From Oegoconia quadripuncta (taxonomy: Eukaryota > Arthropoda > Insecta > Lepidoptera > Autostichidae), in NCBI GenBank assembly GCA_949316235.1, contig OX438744.1, positions 1,302,001 to 1,366,000 of the forward strand: a stretch of 64,000 bases of DNA. Direction: 5' to 3'. A program made the translations under genes and the position numbers. This document shows positions 1 to 9,275 of this stretch, in pieces. The notes under the pieces are model-generated. The model did not search any database. It was given only the letters and a program-made list of their open reading frames with translations, and was not told the origin of the DNA. Position 1 is the first letter of the stretch. Each line of letters starts with the position of its first letter.

Positions 1-140
1 AACCCTAGAGTTTCTTGCTCGTTCTTCTCTGGGGAGTCAGCTTTGTGAATGAGCCTTAAATTTAAATGTAATATTAATAGTGACGTTTTCAAGTGATCAT
101 TTTATCCTATGAAATGTTTTGATTTGATTTGATTTGATTT
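1..140 (+). mobile_element. LINE-A 3' end fragment
   Basis: The stretch carries the LINE-A 3' UTR motif GAGTTTCTTGCTCGTTCTTC and ends in repeated TTTGA units, the family's usual simple-repeat tail. Only the terminal non-coding part is present and the copy is cut by the window edge. Confidence 0.75.
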
Positions 141-270
141 ATGATGAATACGAATATTTATTCTAGAGACATGAATATTTATATAAATATTTATAAACGA
201 TTTATCCGTTATCAACTGTTCATAATACAAGCTTCGCTTAGTTTAGGACTAAATGATTGGTCACATAGCA
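141..270 (+). mobile_element. SINE-2 body fragment
   Basis: It matches the 3' half of the full SINE-2 at 51054: the GATGAATACGAA segment, the ATATAAATATTTAT segment and the GCTTAGTTTAGGACTA segment occur in the same order. The tRNA-like head is missing. It lies directly after the LINE-A tail. Confidence 0.7.
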
Positions 271-549
271 ACTTACTTACTTACATTATCTCAAGTGTTT
301 CGGCAAAATAACCTTTGCCCTTTCGACAAATCCCGTACCAACTCTCATTATATTATGCTCATCTAATAATGTTATTATTTGTGTAATAGTACTTATCCAG
401 TGTCGCTAGGCGATCTCATTATTGGAACAGCTTCAAATAGTATTCGGTATATTCCTGATACGAATGTGTTGATAAATTCTATATCAGATGGCATAAGGAT
501 CCGAGCAAAAGGTCCTACAAAATAAAGCATTTTTGACTTTGACTTTGAC
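271..549 (+). mobile_element. LINE 3' UTR remnant with (GACTTT)n tail
   Basis: No reading frame is visible. The segment ends with an AATAAA-like signal (AAAATAAAGCATTTTTGACT) and several GACTTT units, the form of a LINE 3' terminus. The family of the upstream part is not clear. Confidence 0.45.
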
Positions 550-780
550 TTAAATCGGCTTCGAACTCAGGTTGGCCGCAGCAAAGATAATCTGTGCAGG
601 TGGGGCTTCTCCGATGGCGGGAGTGATCGATGCGAGTGCGGAGTCTCACCACAGACAATGGATCACGTATTGTCTTGCCCCGTGTGTCCTGACAGCTGCA
701 CCTTTGACGACCTCCTTAACGCCACAGACAGTGCTGTTAGAGTGGATAAGTTTTGGTCCAATAAAATTTGAAATTTGCCT
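550..780 (+). pseudogene. Jockey-like LINE, C-terminal zinc-knuckle relic
   Basis: Frame 1 from about 551 reads LNRLRTQVGRSKDNLCRWGF, then a CxCG..QTMDHVLSCPVC block and VRVDKFWS before a stop at about 770. The CxC...H...C pattern with QTMDH and a final FW is typical of the C-terminal end of reverse transcriptases of jockey/R1-type LINEs. The polymerase domain is absent, so this is a 5'-truncated dead copy. A related end is at 58325-58560. Confidence 0.7.
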
Positions 781-1076
781 CGACACGAAAACGGACTTTT
801 TTATGTAAGCCGTGGATAAATTAGCGACGGAATTTATAATTTGGATGGTCATTATGACTATCATAATACAAGAAGTGAACCTGGTGGAGCTGGTTTCGCC
901 AGAAACGGCGGCGCGGTGACGTTTACAGTAATATTATTTCTGCACATCGATAATTACAATGGAGCAGAGTATATTTAAGTCGTGTTCAATTGAAAATGTA
1001 TTTACGAATCTCGCTAAAAAATAAACATTTACGGTTTTTTCCCATTTCCCATTGACAATTGAATTATTTTTTCGTT

Positions 1077-1180
1077 TTTTTTTATGCACAACGAATTGGT
1101 ACTTAACCTCAATCACACCTGATGTTAAGTGAAGATGAGGTCGAAGGTGGAAGTATACTGACCCGGAAATCAGTAGCCGA
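1077..1180 (-). mobile_element. SINE-1 3' fragment
   Basis: On the minus strand it shows the SINE-1 3' end (CACTTAACATCAGGTGTGAT followed by a poly-A, seen as a T-run on plus). It is truncated before the tRNA head. Its flank 1181-1448 has no gene; the part from about 1260 contains a CATCAGATCAGCTCGATG motif that I associate with lepidopteran repeats. Confidence 0.8.
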
Positions 1181-1448
1181 CGTCCTAGGCTCATATCGAC
1201 GATGGTGTTTCAAATATTATATTCCACGGAAATTAATGAAAAAATATGTAATTTAAAAAACTATAAAAGACGCTAGAGTTCCAACATTCACCTCCTCCAT
1301 CATCAGACCCTCGATACTAAGTGCAATATATTGGCTAGTGCTCATGGCAACAACCCAAACTTGCCCAAATTCGACTATCTTACCATTTGCCATCAGGGAG
1401 ATCAAGTCGCTACATCGCGGCTCCGTCATCAGATCAGCTCGATGTTAC

Positions 1449-2084
1449 CATATTATTGTCAAAATCAAAATCAAAAATGTTTTTATTTCGTAAGTTATAA
1501 GAATAACATTTGAAATCGTCATGACATACAGTTATCGCTCATTCACTAGGCAGTCTCCCCAGAGAAGAACGAGCAAGAAACTCCAGGGTTGCTCTTTTTA
1601 AATAAGTCAATACAAATACAATTTGAGATACCTAATTGTAAAATTTATGATTCGACAAAGAAAAATAAGAATAAAATATACTGGATAATGGCGAGCGGTT
1701 CATGTCCACGCATTCTTATCATCCAGATAGTCAGAAATTTTATAATAGCCTTTGGCACATACTTTCCGTTTAATGGTTGTTTTAAATTTATTTAAAGGCA
1801 AATTTTGAATGTCTACCGGAACCTTATTGTAAAAGCGTATACATTGTCCCTTGAATGACTTAGTGACTTTGTGTAAGCGACTGCTATGGACAGCAAGTTT
1901 ATTTTTATATCTTGTATTAACATTGTGTATTTCACAATTTTTCCTAAACAAATACAGATTCTTTCTTACGTACATTAAGTTTTCGTAAATATATTGCGAT
2001 GCCAAAGTTAATATATTGATTTCTTGAAATTTATTCCTCAGAGATACTCGGGAGCCTAACTTGTAGATCGCTGCTCGCCGCTCA
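1449..2084 (-). pseudogene. LINE-A, 5'-truncated, C-terminal RT region
   Basis: The 3' tail (RC of ATTTTG repeats) is at 1449 and the coding part runs 2005-1700 on minus. It ends in SDYLDDKNAWT, the same terminus as the longest copy at 42971-44248. About 100 codons remain open. The RT catalytic core is missing, so it cannot be autonomous. Confidence 0.85.
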
Positions 2085-2310
2085 TTGTATCCTTAAATAT
2101 CCTTAGACATACACACAGAGCCACAGTAAGCAACTATATGCTTGTGTGTGGATACCAGATGGTTGATATACTACATAAATACATTTTTTTTTGTAAATAA
2201 ATACTTATTATAAATGAAAACATCCATAACTCGGGTACACATGTCCGTTTTCATCACACAAACATATGTTTTTGTACAGTTGTTAACCACTACACCAAAC
2301 AGGTCGCCAA
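2085..2310 (-). mobile_element. SINE-3 with damaged head
   Basis: The order of blocks (ATCCTTAGACATACACACAG, AGTAAGCAACTATA, GGATACCAGATGGTTGATAT, CCATAACTCGGGTACACATG, ACCACTACACCAAACAGG) matches SINE-3 in reverse. The B-box part of the tRNA head has been deleted, while the distal A-box side is kept. Confidence 0.8.
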
Positions 2311-2570
2311 TCTATCGTCTGTAGGTGTCGTCACCGAACTTACATAATGTCCCTTTCAGGTCAACCAGATACCAGCAATTTGTTGAAAAATGCTTTGCAA
2401 ATTTTGAAACGGACAACTTACATAAAACATACATACATACTGTAACTATATTTTCTAGTGCCTCCTAACTTAGGGCTTTGCCTTGGGCACTAGAACACAG
2501 GGGTGGCTTCGGCGTCCTTTGGGGTGAAGGGGAATAAGTACCACGATATTTTGTAAGACGTTTATTGTTC
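2311..2570. other. No gene seen; flank of satellite array
   Basis: I see no open frame or known repeat. A short GC-rich inverted repeat (CTAGTGCC ... GGCACTAG, about 2455-2495) lies about 90 bp before the 64-bp array. Confidence 0.4.
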
Positions 2571-3448
2571 TTCTATTTCTAATACAGGTCGCCTAGCTTA
2601 GGTCTAGCTCTTTTACGAGGTAGATATATCGTTTATGTATTTCTAATACAGGTCGCCTAGCTTAGGTCTAGCTCTTTTACGAGGTAGATATATCGTTTAT
2701 GTATTTCTAATACAGGTCGCCTAGCTTAGGTCTAGCTCTTTTACGAGGTAGATATATCGTTTATGTATTTCTAATACAGGTCCGCCTAGCTTGGGTTTGC
2801 ACTTTAACGAGGTAGATATATCGTTTATGTATTTCTAATACAGGTCCGCCTAGCTTGTGTTTGCACTTTAACGAGGTAGATATATCGTTTATGTATTTCT
2901 AATACAGGTCCGCCTAGCTTGGGTTTGCACTTTCACGAGGTAGATATATCGTTTATGTAGTTCTAATACAGGTCCGCCTAGCTTGGGTTTGCACTTTCAC
3001 GAGGTAGATATATCGTTTATGTATTTCTAATACAGGTCCGCCTAGCTTGGGTTTGCACTTTCACGAGGTAGATATATCGTTTATGTATTTCTAATACAGG
3101 TCCGCCTAGCTTGTGTTTGCACTTTAACGAGGTAGATATATCGTTTATGTATTTCTAATACAGGTCCGCCTAGCTTGGGTTTGCACTTTCACGAGGTAGA
3201 TATATCGTTTATGTATTTCTAATACAGGTCCGCCTAGCTTGGGTTTGCACTTTCACGAGGTAGATATATCGTTTATGTAGTTCTAATACAGGTCCGCCTA
3301 GCTTGGGTTTGCACTTTCACGAGGTAGATATATCGTTTATGTATTTCTAATACAGGTCCGCCTTGCTTGGGTTTGCACTTTCACGAGGTAGATATATCGT
3401 TTATGTATTTCGAATACAGGTCCGCCTAGCTTGGGTTTGCACTACAAT
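2571..3448. repeat. 64-bp tandem array, about 14 units
   Basis: The word TACAGGTC recurs at 2583, 2647, 2711, 2775 and so on to 3415, exactly every 64 bp. Two unit types occur. The first three units carry CTTAGGTCTAGCTCTTTTAC; the rest carry CTTGGGTTTGCACTTTCACG or its GTGTTTGCACTTTAACG variant. Each unit contains GAGGTAGATATATCGTTTAT. No meaningful coding was found. Confidence 0.97.
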
Positions 3449-3595
3449 ACATAAGGTCACGCCTGTTTCCCGTAGCGGTAGGCAGAGACCACAGACTTCC
3501 ACTTGCTACGATCCTGACACACCTTTTCTGCTTCCTTCACTCTCATAAGGTTGTTCATAAATGCTCGTCGGTTTAGGGTACTCTTGACTTGTAAA
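3449..3595 (-). mobile_element. LINE-derived 3' fragment
   Basis: The plus strand reads TCACGCCTGTTTCCCGTAGC, GGTAGGCAGAGACCACAG and CTTCCACTTGCTACGATCC. A second, more diverged copy is at 20549-20690. The reverse complement reads like the C-terminal end of a LINE ORF (DRSKWKSV-like). Assignment to a clade is not possible here. Confidence 0.55.
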
Positions 3596-3610
3596 ATAAA
3601 AGCTTAGTAA

Positions 3611-3848
3611 TCTAAATATATATAACTCAAAGGTGACTGACATAGTGATCTATCAACGCCCAGCCCAAACCACTGGACGGATCGGGCTGAAATTTGGCAT
3701 GCAGGTAGATGTTATGACATAGGCATCCGCTAAGAAAGGATTTTGATAAATTCTACCCCCAAGGGGATAAAATAGGGGGTGAAAGTTTGTTGTTTGTATT
3801 TTGATAAAATCTTCCACGCGGACGGAGTCGCAAGAGGAAAGCTAGTAA
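3611..3848 (+). mobile_element. Short non-autonomous Helitron-like element
   Basis: It starts with TCTAAATATATATAACTCAA and ends CGGAGTCGC...AAAGCTAGT followed by A. The TC start, CTAG(T) end and a short GC-rich hairpin before the end fit Helitrons. Internal phrases such as ACTGGACGGATCGGGCTGAA and CCCCCAAGGGGATAAAAT are typical of widespread lepidopteran copies. It has no coding capacity. Confidence 0.65.
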
Positions 3849-4211
3849 TAAATATAACTTAAAATATCATCGCTTATGGCGTGAACCGTAGACTCCGGTA
3901 TGTGACAATAAATATCGCGGTACGTATATGCTAATTGCTGTGCACAACTTGCGTACTGCTGCGTGTAGCAGTAAACTACACCAATAAAATGTAAATAAAC
4001 TTTACTGTTATTTGTTGTGCGCTGGAAACCAGGCATTCGTTATGTTATTAATTCCCATTGGCTGCACACCTGCTGCTCTATCTGGATATTTGTGTTCTAT
4101 AGAATACAATTTCAGTGCGTTGGAAATGAATGTAATTAATCGGCATTTCCGGGCTACCACGCGCTCAGTGGGTACATTCCCACTGACTATTTCGCTTCTT
4201 TGTACATAATT
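3849..4211. other. No gene seen
   Basis: AT-rich unique-looking sequence. Short open frames occur on both strands, but neither has splice or homology support. Confidence 0.4.
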
Positions 4212-4542
4212 CTTTTTTTTTTATGCACGACGGGATCGTACTTGACCTCAATCACACCTGATGTTAAGTGAAGATGAGGTCGAAGGTGGAAGCGTACTGA
4301 CCCGGAAACCCCAACACATTTGGGGGACTGGCTATCTTATCTCTGACAACCGGAACACAACAATGCTATTAACATTGCTGTTTGGCGACAGATTTAGATA
4401 AGATGGTGGTAGCTAGCCAGGCGGACATTTAAAATGCCCTACCACCAACCAAACCGAGTACTTAAACATGTACCCCGCTGGGGATCGAACCCGCGACCTC
4501 CGAATCGTAAACCCAATGTTGTTTACATTGAGCCACGGAGGC
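4212..4542 (-). mobile_element. SINE-1, full length
   Basis: Read on minus: tRNA-like head GCCTCCGTGGCTCAATGTAA with A box TGGCTCAATGT and B box GGTTCGATCCC, about 250 bp body, 3' end ATCAGGTGTGATTGAGGTCA and poly-A. The head can be drawn as a tRNA. Transcription would be by RNA polymerase III from the internal boxes. It faces another SINE-1 (4572-4860) head to head. Confidence 0.93.
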
Positions 4543-4571
4543 ACGGAGGAATTCATTCATAAGTCATTAAT

Positions 4572-4860
4572 TCGTGGCTCAATTTTGAGTATACAATTCG
4601 GAGGTCACGGGTTCGATCCCCAGCGGGGTACATATTTAGTACTCGGTTTGGTTGGTTGTAGGGCATTTTAAATGTCCGCCTGGCTAGCTACCACCATCTT
4701 ATCTAAATCTGTCGCCAAACAGCAATGTTAATAGCATTGTTGTGATCCGGTTGTCAGAGATAAAATAGCCAGTTCCCAAATTAGATGGGGTTTCCGGGTC
4801 AGTACGCTACCACCTTCGGCCTCATCTTCACTTACGCGTTGTGCATGAAGAAAAAAAAAA
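4572..4860 (+). mobile_element. SINE-1, near full length, diverged
   Basis: It carries CGTGGCTCAATTTTGAG, B box GGTTCGATCCC, GGCATTTTAAATGTCCGCCT, the CGGTTGTCAGAGATAA block and a terminal A-run. The 5' end lacks the first bases of the head. The 29-bp gap to the opposing copy makes a large imperfect palindrome. Confidence 0.92.
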
Positions 4861-5039
4861 TCATTCGGATATACACAGTCATCATCGGTGGATATGCACA
4901 TTCATCATTGTTGGATATGCATTCCCTCATGCATAGCCAGGATTATCAGCGGTACGCAAAATGTCGCCTACTGAAGGTGTGCGGGTCCCGTGTAATCGCC
5001 TTACTTAAAAAAGCTAAAGGTGTAACGGTGTCCTTATTC

Positions 5040-5171
5040 TATTATAAATCTTCAAGAGCAGAGTGAATAGGCATTTACTGGGATCGCGTGCTTCATCTTC
5101 GACCACATCGTCACTTTCCATCAGGAGAGATTGTGGTCAAAGGCGAATCCAGTCAATCATAAAAAAAAAAA
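5040..5171 (+). mobile_element. LINE-C 3' end fragment
   Basis: Frame reading gives [20 protein letters not shown] followed by SLSIR. This is the same C-terminus as at 46795-47075 (minus), and the fragment ends in CTTTCCATCAGG...ATAAAAAAAA. It lies in the intron just downstream of host exon 5190-5837. Confidence 0.75.
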
Positions 5172-5189
5172 TGAAGTGACCGCACTTAC

Positions 5190-5837
5190 CCGATGCTGTA
5201 AAGACATGTTGCTCCCATTCTGGAATCTGACGATCGTTTGCAGGGACGCCGGCGTCGACATGCTTTTTGTTATCGACTGGTTCCCGGACTCCTTCTCCTG
5301 CTGCTCCTTAAGCAGCAACCCTCGAGCTATCTTCGCATTCAAACTTTTGTTCACGTGCTGATGAGGCAGCAGTGGCGCTTCCATTGTCTTCGTCGTGTAA
5401 GAGGGCGATGACGTTTGACTGAACGAGTCAGACGATACGTTCGAGTCTTGTCTTACGCTGATATTCGATCCGGAACTTGGGGATCTCTTCATCTGGTTTG
5501 TGGGTAACTGGACAGGGGGGAAAGTGTCTGGTATCTTTTGAGGGGGCCGCCGTGGAATTGGAGGTTGGGGATTTCTGTTGCAGTCTAATCTTGGCTGTTG
5601 GAGCGGTGCGATAATTGGACGGCGGTTACCGTTTGAGTCGGCAGGACTAGTGGCAAGGGGACGGGGAGGGGTGGGAGGTGGGACTCTGTGAGGGGGCTGG
5701 GGTGAGGACCGGCGGGGTGGTGCGGGGGGAGGAACAGGGAGAGGAGTCGGGGTGACTGGCGCAGTGCGCTGGGGCACCGGCGGCGGCGGCTGGGACGTCA
5801 GTATCTGAGGTGGTGGCTGCATTTGTGGTGGTGGTAG
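5190..5837 (-). CDS. Host gene exon, proline-rich region
   Basis: Unrecognised host protein; exon of 648 bp (216 codons, phase 0 at both ends). The acceptor on minus is TTATTTTATTCTAG before CTACCACC and the donor is CGG|GTAAGTG at 5189. The first 90 or so residues are dominated by PPxP motifs (QPPPPVPQR, PVPPPAPPRR, PPTPPRP, PIPRRPP), good ligands for SH3 or EVH1 domains. Then comes a Ser/Thr-rich stretch (SGSNISVRQDSNVSSDSFSQ), a basic/Gln segment (LNAKIARGLLLKEQQEKESG) and a final SLQHR. This suggests a cytoskeletal or signalling scaffold, but no catalytic domain is visible. Codon-level GC is well above the surroundings. An open frame read through the donor is an artefact ending in the intron. 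Further exons are presumably beyond the left edge. Confidence 0.8.
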
Positions 5838-6553
5838 CTAGAATAAAATAACATAGATCAAATTACAGAAATACCGGGAATTCCCAGACAATTGTAATAA
5901 CATTACACAGGGGAGTGAGAACGTGAAGTTTAAGGTCACCATCACCTCAGTGTCTACATGAAGATAGAACATTTTGGTCGCGACTATTGTAACACCATAT
6001 CAACTACCTAAATTGTATATGTGATTATATTTTACCCGATATTTCAAATAGTATTCCTGGTGAACTATATTCACATAACATAAAACAATGTAAAAATGCA
6101 TTGAAGAAGTACTTTATAGATGGAACTATGTAGGAAGTGCCTTTCCAACAAATTTTATTTCGATAGAGAGACACACGTCTACTTGCTTTCGCACGTTATT
6201 TTATGTATCTAGATATTTAAGTTACGTTACATACCTTTTGTAATAATTAATAACGCGGCGGGTCAGTGACCTCATTCGCACTACACACAAACCTTTACAG
6301 GTTTTCATAGGCGTCTTATAGTGAAGATTGTTCAAATAATGTTCTATGTATAAATAAATAAAAAAAAACTAGAATAATTTACAGCTGGAAAAGGGAAGGG
6401 GCGAGGTGTAAGGCCATACGTTTTATTTATGTGAAATCATCCGTCTTAATTTGATGGTGTTACACAATTCTGGTAGACAACTCTGTTAATCTGCTGGTCT
6501 ATACCTTTTCCGACTTCTCCATCTAGAGAATATGCTGCTTGTATTATGCCTAC
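5838..6553 (-). other. Intron of the proline-rich gene
   Basis: The 716-bp stretch has consensus GT (6553) and AG (5838) borders on minus and no open frame of note. It is AT-rich compared with both flanking exons, and no repeat was recognised. Confidence 0.7.
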
Positions 6554-6761
6554 CTTAATATGTTGTCGTGGTGGTGCTATCCTCGAGGGTGGACAGTACG
6601 GCAGTGCGTCGGACGGGCAGTAGACGAAGCCCGATGGACGCTGTGGCTGCGCGGGCGCACAGGCCGCGGTGGAGTGCCGGCGAGGGGTGCCGGTGGTGGG
6701 GCGCAGAAGCTCTAGAAGCTTCTCCCCGGGAGTCGCTGCTAGGCTGCCGGCCCGGCCGCAC
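6554..6761 (-). CDS. Host gene exon upstream of proline-rich exon
   Basis: The exon is 208 bp: one base completes a codon, followed by 69 open codons. The acceptor is ATTCTCCCTTAG and the donor AAG|GTAGGC. The correct frame begins CGRAGSLAATPGEKLLELLR and contains SGFVYCPSDALPYCPP before IAPPRQHIK, which joins in phase to the LPPPQMQPPP start of the next exon. The frame with the longest simple ORF here ends at a stop exactly at the donor and is a shadow. High GC and Pro/Cys/Arg-rich. No known domain recognised. Confidence 0.68.
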
Positions 6762-8087
6762 CTAAGGGAGAATTTTCGAGTTAGTTAAAAAGTTATGCAC
6801 GACGTCAATACAGCTGACTATTGAAAACGACTAGCAAGTAAGAATAATAAACAAATTTTTTTGTTCCGGACATAATATAAACCAACTATCCTAAAAGTAT
6901 CCGTAGTTAATTTGAAAGCATCTTATACATATATGTCGCAGGCACATTGACGAATTGGCCATTTCATGAAAAGATTAAACGTATTGTAAGGCATAGCGGA
7001 CATTTCCACTTTTAAAGAAAACTGTGCTGCTCTGAGCGGGTCGGTTTGGTTACTTTGGATACATTATTGGTATTGAGGAGCCCTAGGCAATGGGGCTTTC
7101 CTCTGAGCAGTGCAATTTACTACAATGCTCGAAACATCCACCATATACTACGTTCCGATTAGGCATTTCGTGAAACAGCTAATTTAGCTATCTGCCTGCG
7201 ACATAGGTATCTATCTAGTTCCACACAAGCAACTAGGCTTCCGGTAAATCTGGCATCTATAATACAACCCTAGTTGCTTAGTGTGGAACTAGGTGGCGCT
7301 ATGTGTATGTGCAAAAATATTTATTTAATTACTTAACATCATCAGGCAGTTTATTATGAAATTTGATATGTAAAAGTACAGCGGAATTGAAAAATAGATA
7401 CGCATGTTGCAAGTGGTAATCAATTGTGAGATCGCAGACCATAATTTTTCCCATTATTTTTCTATTCAACCCTTCCGGCAAACTTATTCCGCCCAACCCT
7501 TACTCGTATATTTGTTTCGACATTAAAATAGTCGATCGACGTCGCAATACCTAGAGAGTCTTTTGTTTATTTAGGACCGAAACACGTCCCGATGTATTTG
7601 ATATTCACGACACAGCAGATACTAGCGTGGGCCTAGATTAAATCTTGTCTATAGTTTATGGATTCCGTCCCTTCCTAATATTAACTCAGTAAGGGCCCAT
7701 CTTACAATTCGATATTGGGCTTTAGGTGTAATTATTTTGAAGCTATCATTAGGATACACTCCTTTGACAGCCGGCGCTGATAATCAATAATTGGAAACGT
7801 AGAGACCTCTATTGACCTAGTTAAGACGATGACAGCAGCTAACTTCGAACTCCTAACTTGAAGCATTTATTTCAAACTAAGATACATGATATCATATGTT
7901 GAATGTCAATTTAAATCTACTGGACATAATAAAGGCTCATTGCATTTATCTGTCAGTTAGTATGTCCAAGCTTTTAAAGGGAAAGGGAAATCATCTGTGG
8001 AAAACGTCATAAGGAAATGTCGTTATGAAAGAAAGTGAAAAAAACATACTTTAACTAAAACAGGCTTATTAAGGCGTTTGTAAAATT
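6762..8087. other. Intronic DNA, mostly unassigned
   Basis: No exon was found. It holds an inverted pair of SINE-3 tail pieces (7212-7303) and a LINE-A' tail on minus near 7855-7935 (TTGAATGTCAATTTAAATCT). The rest is AT-rich and unassigned. Confidence 0.5.
7212..7303. repeat. Hairpin made of two SINE-3 tail pieces
   Basis: CTAGTTCCACACAAGCAACT on one arm pairs with AGTTGCTTAGTGTGGAACTA on the other, with a loop of about 20-30 bases. Both arms are the SINE-3 segment that normally reads AGTTGCTTACTGTGGAACTA. Confidence 0.75.
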
Positions 8088-8344
8088 TTAATAATAATAA
8101 TAATAAATAAATAATAAATATTTCCGACACTTACACCAATCATCTAGTCCCAAACTAAGCAAAGCTTGTGCTATGGATACTAGATAACGGATAAACATAC
8201 ATAAATATTTATATAAACATCCAAGACTCGGGAATAAATGTTCGTATTCATCATACAAACATTTACCCGTCGCGGGATTCGAACCCGCAACCGTTGGTTT
8301 CGCTGATAGGGTGACTATCCACTACACCAATCGGTCGGTCGTCG
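8088..8344 (-). mobile_element. SINE-2, full length
   Basis: Read on minus: head with CCGATTGGTGTAGTGGATAG (A box TGGTGTAGTGG) and B box GGTTCGAATCC, then ATGTTTATATAAATATTTAT and GCTTAGTTTGGGACTAGATG. It ends in an (ATT)n-rich tail. Confidence 0.9.
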
Positions 8345-8436
8345 TTAATGAATACAAAGTATACAACTTGTACAATTTTATAATTTTGGGGTTCTGGTCG
8401 AAGTACACCAAGTGTTTGTCATTCAAATAATCACTA

Positions 8437-8643
8437 ATTTTTTAACCGACTGCCCAAGGAAGAAGGGTAAGGTTTGTCGAGTGTATGTATGTCCGTTCCT
8501 TTGGCGCATCATGTACCCTAAACGCTTGCTGTCGTTAGATTCGTTTTGGCAGCCGCAGTGTAATAGGATACATTTTATGGTAAAAAATCCAACATGGCGT
8601 CCGCAAAATACAAAATATGCTGTCGGGTTTTTTTTTTTTTATA
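8437..8643 (+). mobile_element. MITE-like element with CCGACT termini
   Basis: It begins TTTTTTAACCGACTGCCCAA and ends GCTGTCGGGTTTTTTTTTT. Other copies are at 40755-40962, 53412-53637 (opposite orientation) and partly 22118-22640. They share TGTATGTATGTCCGTTCCT and TCGTTAGATTCGTTTTG-type blocks. Non-coding. Confidence 0.65.
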
Positions 8644-9015
8644 TATAAGAGGGCGGCAAACGAGCATGCGCGTCACCTGATGGAAAGCAATCACCGCCGC
8701 CCATGGACACGTGCGTTGCCGGCCTTTGATGAAGGTCCATTTTCAAAACCTCACAATAAATAACCCTCCATCTTCAGCAGGTGTCGTACCGCGTATCACT
8801 TTTGATCCTGGCTTCCATGAATGACACCAAAAGGGTCACAGATGCGTTGCCGGCCTTTGAGGAAGGTGTAGGCTCGTTTCTTGAAGGTTCCAATGTCGTA
8901 CTCGTTCGGGAATACTGCTGCCGGAAGTCCGTTCCACAGGGTGGTCGTACGTGGTAAGAAGTTTCTTGAGAAACGTACAGTGGTAGACTTCCACTCATCC
9001 AGGTGATGTGGATGG
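8644..9015 (-). mobile_element. LINE-B 3' end with rearranged tail
   Basis: The minus strand encodes [15 protein letters not shown]...[24 protein letters not shown] sequence, ending AAAGGCCGGCAACGCATCTG. The usual 3' UTR is interrupted by a 120-bp block (about 8703-8823) that belongs to another LINE-B-tailed element also seen at 11925-12115. It ends in poly-A (T-run on plus). Confidence 0.75.
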
Positions 9016-9064
9016 AAATTTAATTTTCATGTGGTTTTTTGGTTTTTAATACTTAAATAGTTAT

Positions 9065-9275
9065 TTGCTAATGTTGTTGCGGAGTTTCTTGTCGCTTCTT
9101 CTCCCTAACCATAACAACTTGTGAAGCGATGTAGTTTAAAAAAAAAATACATTTTGACTTTCAATAAGTTTGCAATCATCTATAATTGTTTGTTACTAAT
9201 GTTGTACGTTATACACATAGTAAAACTGTTTATTGTCCTTAATAAATAAATAAATAAATTAAAAAAAAAGTGATA
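9065..9275 (+). mobile_element. Two abutting LINE 3' tails
   Basis: The first has GAGTTTCTTGTCGCTTCTTC and an A-run, related to the LINE-A' 3' UTR. The second has ACTGTTTATTGTCCTTAATAAA followed by AAAT repeats and an A-run, as at 25040-25258. Confidence 0.5.

Noticed and set aside
2571..3448. Regular repeats that might suggest a CRISPR array
   Set aside because: The whole 64-bp unit is repeated with no variable spacers, and the DNA is eukaryotic. It is a satellite.
4468..4542. Possible functional tRNA gene (and the same at other SINE heads)
   Set aside because: Each tRNA-like head is followed by the same long SINE body and poly-A, and occurs many times. They are SINE promoters, not tRNA genes.
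5190..5837. Naming the proline-rich protein (for example as a Navigator/sickie-type or RhoGAP-type scaffold)
   Set aside because: The resemblance is only to general low-complexity proline/serine sequence; without a search a name would be a guess.
6568..6765. ORFs on plus strand and on minus frame 1 over the 6.6-kb exon
   Set aside because: The spliced minus frame shifted by one base is open through both splice sites and joins in phase to the next exon; the others are shadows.
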